NCBI GenBank assembly: GCA_041572275.1
Contig: JBFFSQ010000010.1
Coordinates: forward strand, 1 to 31,414
DNA length: 31,414 nt
From: JBFFSQ01 sp041572275
Lineage (GTDB): Bacteria > Pseudomonadota > Gammaproteobacteria > SZUA-229
Reading direction: 5' to 3'
Positions 7,399-14,603 of this stretch are shown one piece after another (within the stretch, counting starts at the first letter, position 1; each line of letters begins with the position of its first letter). The notes beneath the pieces were generated by a model. That model ran no database searches. It was given only the letters and a program-made list of their open reading frames with translations, and was not told where the DNA came from. Position numbers and translations under genes: made by a program.

Positions 7399-8256
7399 AT
7401 GTGCACTACCTATGATATAGCATGGAATGAATATGGCGCAGCCGATGGTGAACCCGTTTTTTATTTTCATGGTACACCGGGTTCACGACTAGAAGCCTAT
7501 TCTGCTGATAAAGCAGCACATGATCTCGGTATACGTCTCATTGCCCCTGAGCGGCCAGGTTATGGTCATTCAACGCCACATGACAATTTTAACCTACTCG
7601 ATTGGCCTAAGGCCCTCATTCAGCTTGCTGATAAGCTTAAACTACACGAGTTTTCTATACTCGGCTTTTCTGCTGGAGGTCCATACGCCCTCGCTTGCGC
7701 CCATGAAATCCCCGATCGAATAAAACATATTACTCTGGTTGGTAGCACAGCGCCGTTTGAAACGGATGTCATGCAAACCAACATTAATTATGATTTCAAA
7801 CCACTCTATGAATTATCAGCCACTGACTACCAAACTGCTACAGAACAAGTGTCACAACTGGCTGCATCACCTGAAGCCTTATTTAATATTCTACAGACAC
7901 CACTGCCGACAACAGATAAGGCAATACTTAATCAAAAAGCATTTCACGATCATTACCTGGATAATCTAACACTCGCTATCAATAATGGTGTTAACGGCAT
8001 CGTCAATGATCTACGTTGCCTGGCACAATCCTGGCAGTTTTCACTAGAAGCTATCCAGCCACACATTGATATCTGGCATGGCTATGATGACAGAAATGTT
8101 GGCTTTGCCGTCGCGGAATATCTGGCAAATAAACTTAACAGCACATCGACACATTTTCTCGATAACAGTGGACATTATTTTTTATTTGAAAAATGGCATG
8201 ACGTACTAAAACAGATCACAACACAAGGATTTGTCTATAGTGAAAACACATACTAG
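7399..8256 (+). CDS. Alpha/beta-hydrolase fold protein
   Basis: Predicted cytoplasmic serine hydrolase of 285 residues; substrate unknown. The oxyanion-hole motif HGTPGS (24-29), the nucleophile elbow G-F-S-A-G-G with Ser91, an acid residue at D230 or D231 (HGYDD) and the catalytic His259 (SGHYF) are all present, so the enzyme should be active. There is no signal peptide. The HGTPGS and PERPGYG motifs resemble the proline iminopeptidase/haloperoxidase-like branch, but that does not fix the substrate. It is the first gene of a two-gene operon, overlapping the regulator gene by 17 bp. The AAGGAA ribosome binding site is rather far (about ten bases) from the ATG. Confidence 0.88.
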   Translation: MCTTYDIAWNEYGAADGEPVFYFHGTPGSRLEAYSADKAAHDLGIRLIAPERPGYGHSTPHDNFNLLDWPKALIQLADKLKLHEFSILGFSAGGPYALACAHEIPDRIKHITLVGSTAPFETDVMQTNINYDFKPLYELSATDYQTATEQVSQLAASPEALFNILQTPLPTTDKAILNQKAFHDHYLDNLTLAINNGVNGIVNDLRCLAQSWQFSLEAIQPHIDIWHGYDDRNVGFAVAEYLANKLNSTSTHFLDNSGHYFLFEKWHDVLKQITTQGFVYSENTY

Positions 8257-9403
8257 CTCAACCGTATCTTTTGAGCAGATACAGAAATTAATCACCCTTA
8301 TTTATGATGCTGCCCTGGACCCTGCATATTGGGCAAGCGTGCTTGAAACACTATCGCATACACTCAAGGCTGAACAGGCATACATGCGCATAATCAACAT
8401 GAAGTCAAACCATATCCAGCTAAGTTACAGTCATAACAAAGACAGTCACTGGACTAAAGCCTACAGCGATTACTATATTCATAAAGACCCCTGGCTCAAT
8501 GACATTCTAAAAGTCAAAGACACTGTCATTGACTGTACCCATCACCACATAACAGATAAAGAATATGAAAAAATGGAATTTCACAGAGACTTTGTTAAGC
8601 CTCAAGGAACACACTATGGGCTTGGCGGAAAGATTCACATTAAAGAGAATATAACTAGCTACCTTGCCTTGAACCGATCACGAAACAAAAACGGCTTTGA
8701 AAGTATATTCCATGAAACTCTGGTACAACTAACACCACACATTCAAAAAGCCCTGCTCGTCAATGAAAAAACCCATAATACCGCTTTCGAACACCGATTA
8801 TTAAGGGACGCTTTAAATCAGATCCACAGCCCACTAATACTCGTAGACAAAAATGCGAAAATTTTATTTATTAATTCTCAGGCTGAACATTTAATAAACC
8901 AACAACCTGGTATTTATATCAGAAACAATCAGATTACCATTCTTTCGAAAGTGGACAACGACAAATTTAAACACTTAATTCATACCGCCATACACAGAGA
9001 TACAGATAATTCATTATCGCAAGGAAGCTCCATGTGCTGCACAAACCCAGCCAATCAATCAACAATTTCTATATTGATCAGCCCTGTAAACCCGGAAATG
9101 ACCAATATTGATACACAAAACGATGAAAATGTTCTGTTACTACTAAGCACAAATCAACAGCAAAAATCATTCTCCACTGAGATATTAACTGATTTATACA
9201 ATTTCACCCCAGCCGAAGCACGCCTCACCTCACATCTATGCCAGGGACTCACACTCGATGAAATCGCAGAAAAATTTTCATTGAGTAAGAACACGCTGAG
9301 AAGTCAGTTGCGCTCTACATTTAATAAATCGGGAGTATCGAGACAAGCAGAACTGATACGCATGGTGAACTCGGGCCCTGCTGGTGTTATTAAAACAGCA
9401 TAA
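8240..9403 (+). CDS. LuxR-type transcriptional regulator with N-terminal sensory region
   Basis: 387-residue regulator with a C-terminal LuxR-type helix-turn-helix (about 322-376: FTPAEARL, LTLDEIAEKF, SKNTLRSQL, GVSRQAELIR). The N-terminal two thirds are not a response-regulator receiver and lack the usual acyl-homoserine-lactone domain signature. They look like a GAF-like segment (about 5-175, opening with LIYDAALDPAYW) followed by a PAS-like segment (about 190-245, LILVDKNAKILFINSQAE). The GTG at 8240 is chosen because AAGGAT (8225-8230) is correctly spaced for it; an upstream in-frame TTG at 8231 is not. It overlaps the end of the hydrolase gene, so the two are probably co-translated and the regulator may control its own operon. 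The ligand is unknown. Confidence 0.85.
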   Translation: MKTHTSSTVSFEQIQKLITLIYDAALDPAYWASVLETLSHTLKAEQAYMRIINMKSNHIQLSYSHNKDSHWTKAYSDYYIHKDPWLNDILKVKDTVIDCTHHHITDKEYEKMEFHRDFVKPQGTHYGLGGKIHIKENITSYLALNRSRNKNGFESIFHETLVQLTPHIQKALLVNEKTHNTAFEHRLLRDALNQIHSPLILVDKNAKILFINSQAEHLINQQPGIYIRNNQITILSKVDNDKFKHLIHTAIHRDTDNSLSQGSSMCCTNPANQSTISILISPVNPEMTNIDTQNDENVLLLLSTNQQQKSFSTEILTDLYNFTPAEARLTSHLCQGLTLDEIAEKFSLSKNTLRSQLRSTFNKSGVSRQAELIRMVNSGPAGVIKTA

Positions 9404-9489
9404 GCTCAATATTTATAGCCTTGATGATGGCAATATCAATACAGTGCGTTAATCTGTAAGCGCGTATAAAAGAGCCAGAACAATGTAAC

Positions 9490-9526
9490 AAAAGAACAGA
9501 TCTATTTTAAATAGATGTGTTCTTTT
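9490..9526. terminator. Bidirectional terminator overlapping the end of the small Cys/His gene
   Basis: Two 18-base arms (9490-9507 and 9509-9526) pair with one mismatch; the central TTTAAA forms the loop. The outer arms are AAAAGAACA and TGTTCTTTT, giving T-rich ends on both strands. It serves the converging luxR-type gene (plus) and small gene (minus). The stop codon of the small gene is inside the hairpin. Confidence 0.75.
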
Positions 9527-9692
9527 GTTTCCCACAACGTTTGCACTGATAAATCGTCACCAGTTTACCTTGCTTGACATCAAACTGTTGCTCGTTAACC
9601 ACTTCCCATTTGTGAAACCCGCGCTTACACAAAGTATGACCTTTATGCTTTTCTGCAGGTTTCTTTTTTTTAAAGGGTAAAATATCGGCCAT
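9507..9692 (-). CDS. Small Cys/His-rich protein, probable zinc ribbon
   Basis: 61-residue basic protein. A Lys-rich N-terminus (FKKKKPAEKHKGH) is followed by C22, H27 and a CxxC pair C50/C53 (YQCKRCGK), which is the ligand set of a compact zinc-binding fold. The middle part (FDVKQGKLVTIYQC) resembles small conserved hypothetical proteins of proteobacteria that have no assigned role. There is no membrane segment and no clear ribosome binding site before the ATG. It converges with the luxR-type gene and shares its terminator. I infer metal binding but no specific function. Confidence 0.7.
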   Translation of the reverse strand: MADILPFKKKKPAEKHKGHTLCKRGFHKWEVVNEQQFDVKQGKLVTIYQCKRCGKQKNTSI

Positions 9693-9699
9693 TTTTATG

Positions 9700-9785
9700 A
9701 GTTAAAAGTTAATACACTTTTACACCTTAGTGCGAAAAAGAAAATCGTTAAATTCTTTTAACTTACAACTTAAAACTTCTAACTT
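9700..9785. repeat. AT-rich inverted heptad repeat
   Basis: Four copies of AACTT occur exactly every seven bases (starting at 9760, 9767, 9774 and 9781); the last one overlaps the hisD stop codon. At the other end two AGTTAA units (9700 and 9707), also seven bases apart, are in the opposite orientation. Between them lies a small hairpin, GTTAAA-TTCT-TTTAAC (9747-9762). The whole could fold back on itself. Whether it is a small mobile element, a terminator or slippage-derived DNA is open. Confidence 0.5.
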
Positions 9786-11077
9786 TTTATCCGATACTCA
9801 GCTGAACGCGCGTGCGCAGTCAAACCTTCGCCATGCGCCAGTATCGATGCCGTCTTACCCAGTTCCGAAGCACCCTGAGCAGAACAATTGATTAAACTGG
9901 AGCGTTTCTGGAAATCATAAACACCCAATGGTGATGAAAAACGCGCAGTACGTGAGGTCGGCAATACATGGTTCGGTCCAGCACAATAATCACCCAGCGC
10001 TTCAGCTGTGTAACGTCCCATGAAGATAGCACCGGCATGGCGAATCTGCTTGGCCATATCCTCCGGATTATCAACAGATAATTCCAGATGTTCGGGGGCA
10101 ATATAATTGGCGACTTCCACGGCTTGCGCCATATCCTGTGTTGCAATCATCACGCCACGCCCTTCCATTGAAGTACGGATAATATCTGCTCGTGGCATCT
10201 CCTGAATCAGTTTTTCAATACTGGCTTTTACCTGTTCAATATAATCTGCATCCGGACACACCAGAATTGACTGGGCATCCTCATCATGCTCAGCCTGTGA
10301 GAACAAGTCCATGGCTATCCAGTCCGGATCGGTTTTGCCATCACACACGATACAAATTTCAGAAGGCCCGGCAATCATATCGATACCCACAGCACCAAAT
10401 ACCATACGTTTGGCCGTTGCCACATAGATATTGCCTGGCCCCACAATTTTATCTACCTGGGGTACGGTTTCAGTACCGTAGGCCAATGCTGCCACAGCCT
10501 GTGCACCGCCAATGGCAAACACGCGATCAACATCAGATGCCGCTGCTGCTGCCAGTACCAGCTGGTTCACTTCACCGTCCGGTGTCGGCACGACCATGAT
10601 CAGTTCCGGCACACCGGCAACCTTGGCCGGAATAGCATTCATTAATACTGACGAAGGATAAGCGGCCTTGCCACCGGGCACATACAACCCCACCTTATCC
10701 AGCGCTGTGACCTGCTGCCCCAGCACCGTGCCATCGGCTTCGGTATAGGACCAGGATTCCATTGTCTGGTGCTCGGCATAAGCACGTACCCGTTCGGCCG
10801 CCTTCAACAGGGCTTCGCGCTGCGTCTCGGGCAAATTATCCAGAGCTTCTATCAGTCGCTGTTTCGGAATTTCCAGCTCAGCAAAACTCTGTGCATTGAG
10901 ACGGTCGAATTTGTTGGTGTATTCAACAACCGCGGCATCACCACGCTGTCGCACGTTCCTGATCACATCGCTAACGACAGTAAACACCTGATCATCCGAT
11001 ACTGACTCCCAGGCCAGCAATTCATCCAGTTGTGACCAGAACTGGCTATCCTGAGTATTGAGTTGCTTTATATTCAT
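9779..11077 (-). CDS. hisD: Histidinol dehydrogenase
   Basis: Catalyses the last two steps of histidine synthesis, histidinol to histidine, with two NAD and one zinc. The 432-residue length is normal. Zinc and catalytic residues are intact: Q261 and H264 in FSQAEHDEDAQS, and the general-base pair E329/H330 in IAPEHLEL. The family motif GPSEI (238-242) and the AGPNHVLPTS stretch are also present. The ATG overlaps the hisG stop as ATGA, so it is translated with hisG in the murA-hisG-hisD operon. hisC, which often follows, is not next to it; a repeat and an unrelated small gene come instead. Confidence 0.97.
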   Translation of the reverse strand: MNIKQLNTQDSQFWSQLDELLAWESVSDDQVFTVVSDVIRNVRQRGDAAVVEYTNKFDRLNAQSFAELEIPKQRLIEALDNLPETQREALLKAAERVRAYAEHQTMESWSYTEADGTVLGQQVTALDKVGLYVPGGKAAYPSSVLMNAIPAKVAGVPELIMVVPTPDGEVNQLVLAAAAASDVDRVFAIGGAQAVAALAYGTETVPQVDKIVGPGNIYVATAKRMVFGAVGIDMIAGPSEICIVCDGKTDPDWIAMDLFSQAEHDEDAQSILVCPDADYIEQVKASIEKLIQEMPRADIIRTSMEGRGVMIATQDMAQAVEVANYIAPEHLELSVDNPEDMAKQIRHAGAIFMGRYTAEALGDYCAGPNHVLPTSRTARFSSPLGVYDFQKRSSLINCSAQGASELGKTASILAHGEGLTAHARSAEYRIKS

Positions 11078-11703
11078 GCTACTGCCTTGCGCATTTGATC
11101 GACCATGGCTTGAATCCGGTCGTGTTTCATTTTCAGTGATGCTTTATTCACCACCAGCCGTGAGCTGATGTCGGCGATATGATCAATCGGCTTGAGACCA
11201 TTCGCTTTCAGGGTATTGCCGGTATCCACCACATCGACGATCAGATCCGACAACCCCACGATAGGGCCCAGCTCCATGGAACCATAAAGCTTAATTACCT
11301 CAACCTGCTGACCCTGTTCAGCAAAAAAGCGACGAGCCACATTGACAAACTTGGTAGCCACCCGCAAGCGCCCTTTACCCGGCTGGTAGTCGTTCATACC
11401 CGCTGTCATTAACTTACAACGAGCGATATTCAGATCCACCAGCTCGTAGAGACCATCTCCGCCATGCTCCAGCAGTACATCTTTGCCCGCGACACCCATA
11501 TCTGCCGCTCCATACTGAACATAGGTGGGCACATCTGTAGCACGGATAATCACCAGTTTGATATCGTCATGATTGGTATCGAGAATTAGCTTGCGGCTTT
11601 TTTCCGGATCATCCAGCGGGGTAATGCCAGCAGCTTCCAGCAGTGGCAGTGTTTCTTTAAATATGCGCCCTTTCGATAGAGCAATCGTAATAGTATTAGT
11701 CAT
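11074..11703 (-). CDS. hisG: ATP phosphoribosyltransferase, short form
   Basis: First enzyme of histidine synthesis: ATP plus PRPP to phosphoribosyl-ATP. At 209 residues it is the short form, which lacks the C-terminal regulatory ACT-like domain and in known cases works as a hetero-octamer with HisZ, which supplies histidine feedback. HisZ is not in this window. Visible family motifs are SKGRIFKETLPLLE (N-terminus), the YGAADMGVAGKDVL stretch, and the PRPP-binding region VDVVDTGNTLKANGL. It starts 23 bp after murA with no obvious ribosome binding site and overlaps hisD by four bases. Confidence 0.95.
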   Translation of the reverse strand: MTNTITIALSKGRIFKETLPLLEAAGITPLDDPEKSRKLILDTNHDDIKLVIIRATDVPTYVQYGAADMGVAGKDVLLEHGGDGLYELVDLNIARCKLMTAGMNDYQPGKGRLRVATKFVNVARRFFAEQGQQVEVIKLYGSMELGPIVGLSDLIVDVVDTGNTLKANGLKPIDHIADISSRLVVNKASLKMKHDRIQAMVDQMRKAVA

Positions 11704-11726
11704 TGCAATCTTGTTGTTTGATTCAA

Positions 11727-12986
11727 TCAGTCCAGTACACGGCGAATTTTCGCACCCAGGTAAGCCAGTTTCTCTTCAATCAGCTCATAGCCTCGATCAA
11801 TATGATAAATGCGTTGTACTTCAGTTTCACCCTTTGCAACCAACCCAGCCAGAATCAGGCTGGCCGAGGCACGTAAATCAGTCGCCATGACCGGTGCCGC
11901 CATCAAACCTTCGACACCCCGCACAATCGCCGTGTTGCCCTCCACTTCGATATCCGCCCCCATTCGCTGCAGCTCCTGCACGTGCATGAAGCGATTTTCG
12001 AAAATGGTTTCAACCACAGTCCCTGTGCCTTCGGCAATGCAATTCAGGGCAGTGAACTGCGCCTGCATATCGGTAGGAAATGCAGGGTAAGGGGCCGTGC
12101 GCACATTCACCGCCTTTGGGCGTTGCCCATGCATATCCAAAGACACCCAGTCTTCACCCAGCTCTATTTCTGCACCAGAATCGCGCAACTTATCCAGTAC
12201 AGCATCAAGCAGCCGAGGCTCTGTATCCTTAAGCTTGACCCGGCCACCGGTAATTGCAGCGGCAATCAGGAAAGTTCCGGTTTCAATACGATCCGGGACC
12301 ACTTTGTAGCGAGTGCCCTGTAATCGCTCCACACCTTCAATAGTAATGGTATCAGTACCAGCACCACTGATTTTAGCCCCCATGGCATTGAGGAAATTGG
12401 CCAGGTCGATGACTTCAGGCTCACGAGCTGCATTTTCCAGGTAAGTGGTGCCCTCGGCCAGGGCAGCTGCCATCATCAAATTCTCGGTACCGGTCACTGT
12501 GACCAGGTCCATAACGATACGAGCCCCTTGCAAGCGATCTGCACGGGCCTCGATATACCCGTTTTTCACTTCAATCTCAGCACCCATATCCTGCAGACCC
12601 TTGATATGGATATTGACCGGACGGGAACCGATAGCACAACCACCCGGCAGTGACACTTCAGCCTTGCCATAACGGGCCAACAGGGGCCCCAGTACCAGAA
12701 TTGAGGAGCGCATCGTACTCACTAACTCATAAGGCGCTACCTGAGTTTCGATAGTGGAACAGTCTACTTCGACACTCATGGTTTCATCGACCACCACAGT
12801 CACACCCATGCTGCCCAGCAGGGCTACAGTGGTGGTTACATCCTGCAAATGGGGTACATTCTCAACCACGGCAGGACCATCCGCCAACAAAGTGGCGGCC
12901 AGAATAGGCAATACCGAGTTCTTGGCGCCGGAAATGCGCACTTCACCTTGCAGGGTAGCACCACCCTGAATCAACAACTTATTCAT
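11727..12986 (-). CDS. murA: UDP-N-acetylglucosamine 1-carboxyvinyltransferase
   Basis: First committed step of peptidoglycan synthesis: transfers enolpyruvate from PEP to UDP-GlcNAc in the cytoplasm. The 419 residues have the two-domain inside-out barrel pattern with K22/N23 in the SGAKNS loop and the catalytic Cys117 in PGGCAIGSRP, the residue that fosfomycin alkylates, so the protein should be fosfomycin-sensitive by this criterion. It begins the murA-hisG-hisD run. A 298-bp gap separates it from mlaC, where many relatives carry mlaB and a BolA-family gene (ibaG). The ribosome binding site is weak. Confidence 0.97.
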   Translation of the reverse strand: MNKLLIQGGATLQGEVRISGAKNSVLPILAATLLADGPAVVENVPHLQDVTTTVALLGSMGVTVVVDETMSVEVDCSTIETQVAPYELVSTMRSSILVLGPLLARYGKAEVSLPGGCAIGSRPVNIHIKGLQDMGAEIEVKNGYIEARADRLQGARIVMDLVTVTGTENLMMAAALAEGTTYLENAAREPEVIDLANFLNAMGAKISGAGTDTITIEGVERLQGTRYKVVPDRIETGTFLIAAAITGGRVKLKDTEPRLLDAVLDKLRDSGAEIELGEDWVSLDMHGQRPKAVNVRTAPYPAFPTDMQAQFTALNCIAEGTGTVVETIFENRFMHVQELQRMGADIEVEGNTAIVRGVEGLMAAPVMATDLRASASLILAGLVAKGETEVQRIYHIDRGYELIEEKLAYLGAKIRRVLD

Positions 12987-13284
12987 GAACTCAAACCTGA
13001 GTGAATCAGTGGACCGTTACGGTCAAAAAATCAGTCAATCGCCAGATCCCAACCTGCACCATAAGCACAGGCCATCACCAGCCATTGTTCGGGACAGTAT
13101 GATACTTGATTTGACGACCTTTTTGCTGGACCATTTTCGCTCATTCCCGCAAAAGTACCAAACTGACAGTATGACTCTGAAACATAACCGTCAGATATAC
13201 AGCTGCCAGCGCCAAAACATTTCAGACTTTAACTATCGCTACTAGCTAAACAGACAGGCCACAATCCCAGCGTTGGTTATGCAC
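12987..13284. other. Gene-poor stretch between mlaC and murA
   Basis: I see no mlaB or BolA-like coding sequence here in any frame. Visible features are: a 13-bp palindrome GACCGTTACGGTC (13012-13024), 26 bp before murA; two direct copies of GACAGTATGA (13093-13102 and 13165-13174), 72 bp apart, the first extending into the palindrome AGTATGATACT; and a 37-codon open frame on the minus strand (13031-13144) without a properly spaced ribosome binding site. The murA promoter presumably lies here, but no pair of boxes is convincing. Confidence 0.4.
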
Positions 13285-13896
13285 TCAGGCAGAATCCTTG
13301 CTGTATTTCGCCTGCAACTTCTCTATCAGGCCATCCATACCTACTTTACGGATATCAGAGGCAAAACTATTCCGATAGTTGGTCACCAGACTGATGCCAT
13401 CAATCTTGATATCGTACACTTTCCAGATACCGTTTTTTGTGTACAGCCGATAATCAATCGGGATCGACGGCCCCGATGACTGCTTGACTTCGGTATTCAC
13501 CACGACAGTTTTCTTGCCTTCTTCAGGTGGCTGATACGGTTTGTACTCAATGGTCTGACCAGAATACTGGGTCAAAGATTTACTATAGGTACGAACCAGC
13601 ATGGTTTTGAAGGCATCAACAAATTCTGCTTGCTGGGTATCATTGGCCTCACGCCAGAATTTTCCTAAGGCCAATTTACTCATGGCTTTGAAGTCCATAT
13701 GAGGCAAGACGATATCATTTACCAGCTGGTAAACCAGCTCAGGCTCTTTCTCATAGCGAGCCTTGTTTGCATCCAGGGCAGCCAGGACCTTTTCCGATGT
13801 CTCTTTGACCAGAACATCTGGCGCCAGCTGAGCTTGCACAGGTATCATCCACGCCAACATCAGGGTCAGCCAAACGAGGTAATGGGTTTTCTTCAT
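13285..13896 (-). CDS. mlaC: Periplasmic phospholipid-binding protein MlaC (Ttg2D)
   Basis: Soluble carrier that moves phospholipids between the outer-membrane MlaA complex and the inner-membrane MlaFEDB transporter. The 203-residue protein begins with a Sec signal peptide (cleavage likely after VQA, about residue 22) and continues with the MlaC/Ttg2D domain (LVNDIVLPHMDFKAMSKLALGKFWREA, then VKQSSGPSIPIDYRLY and WKVYDIKIDGISLVTNYR). An AGGAGGA ribosome binding site lies in the last codons of mlaD, two bases before which mlaD ends, so the two are coupled. Confidence 0.95.
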   Translation of the reverse strand: MKKTHYLVWLTLMLAWMIPVQAQLAPDVLVKETSEKVLAALDANKARYEKEPELVYQLVNDIVLPHMDFKAMSKLALGKFWREANDTQQAEFVDAFKTMLVRTYSKSLTQYSGQTIEYKPYQPPEEGKKTVVVNTEVKQSSGPSIPIDYRLYTKNGIWKVYDIKIDGISLVTNYRNSFASDIRKVGMDGLIEKLQAKYSKDSA

Positions 13897-13898
13897 TA

Positions 13899-14357
13899 TT
13901 ATTCCTCCTGCGCCCTGGAATACAGCAACTGACCAATGGCCTGTTCCAAAACCAGTGCAGGTTGTGTTAATTCAATTTGGTCACCGGCCTGTAAGTGTTC
14001 CACATCACCACCGGGTTCAAGACCCACATACTGCCCTCCCAGCAGTCCGGCAGTAAGGATACTCGCTACGGTGTCTTTTGGGAATGTATAGTGCGGCTCT
14101 ATCAGCATAGAAACCACCGCCTCGAAGCTATCGGTTTCGTAACCGATACTGGTCACCTGCCCCACTCGAACACCACCGGCATTTACCGGCGAACTCACCT
14201 TGAGCCCCCCCACGTAATCAAACTCTGCCTTGATAATATAACCAGTACCGGCCCTCTCATTCATCCAATTCCTCGCCTGCAGGGCCAGCATCAACACAGC
14301 CACCCCGACAATCAAAACCAATAGCCCCATGGAACGATCAATATTACGCGTATTCAT
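13899..14357 (-). CDS. mlaD: MCE-domain lipid transport protein MlaD
   Basis: Inner-membrane-anchored periplasmic subunit of the Mla phospholipid transporter; in known systems six copies form a ring above MlaE. The 152-residue protein has one N-terminal membrane segment (about 10-26) and one MCE domain (YIIKAEFDYVGGLKVSSPVNAGGVRVGQV), ending with the LLGGQYVGLEPGG region. The ATG at 14357 has CAGGG seven bases upstream; the ATG at 14363 is too close to that site. In most relatives mlaF (ATPase) and mlaE (permease) come directly before it, but here they do not. Confidence 0.94.
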   Translation of the reverse strand: MNTRNIDRSMGLLVLIVGVAVLMLALQARNWMNERAGTGYIIKAEFDYVGGLKVSSPVNAGGVRVGQVTSIGYETDSFEAVVSMLIEPHYTFPKDTVASILTAGLLGGQYVGLEPGGDVEHLQAGDQIELTQPALVLEQAIGQLLYSRAQEE

Positions 14358-14603
14358 TTTCATACCCTGTTTTTACTTACCTGCTGGACATCTTCTGTAA
14401 AAGATCGCCCTGCTCAGCAAGCTATTGTTACAAAACAGGTTTCATCATAACGAGCACAATAAAGATTGCTGTTAACAAGGGCACAGAAATCACACCCATT
14501 TCAGCCCTGATCCTGGTCCTGGCTTAGCCGACAGAGAGTAGACCTGTATACACCAAACTCAGTTCATACAGCCCGTAACAGAATCATCGACAGATGCCTG
14601 GAT
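14358..14603. other. Gap where mlaF-mlaE would be expected
   Basis: About 245 bp between mlaD and the DUF72-like gene, both on the minus strand. I see no MlaE or MlaF coding sequence. The only notable content is a short hydrophobic open frame (14428-14499, minus strand, 23 codons, ATG preceded by CAGGG five bases upstream), predicted to be a single membrane helix. It may be a small membrane protein, a relic or chance. Confidence 0.35.

Noticed and set aside
12985..13245. 86-codon plus-strand open frame in the mlaC-murA gap
   Set aside because: No ribosome binding site; it starts inside the murA start region on the other strand, and its composition does not look like a real protein.
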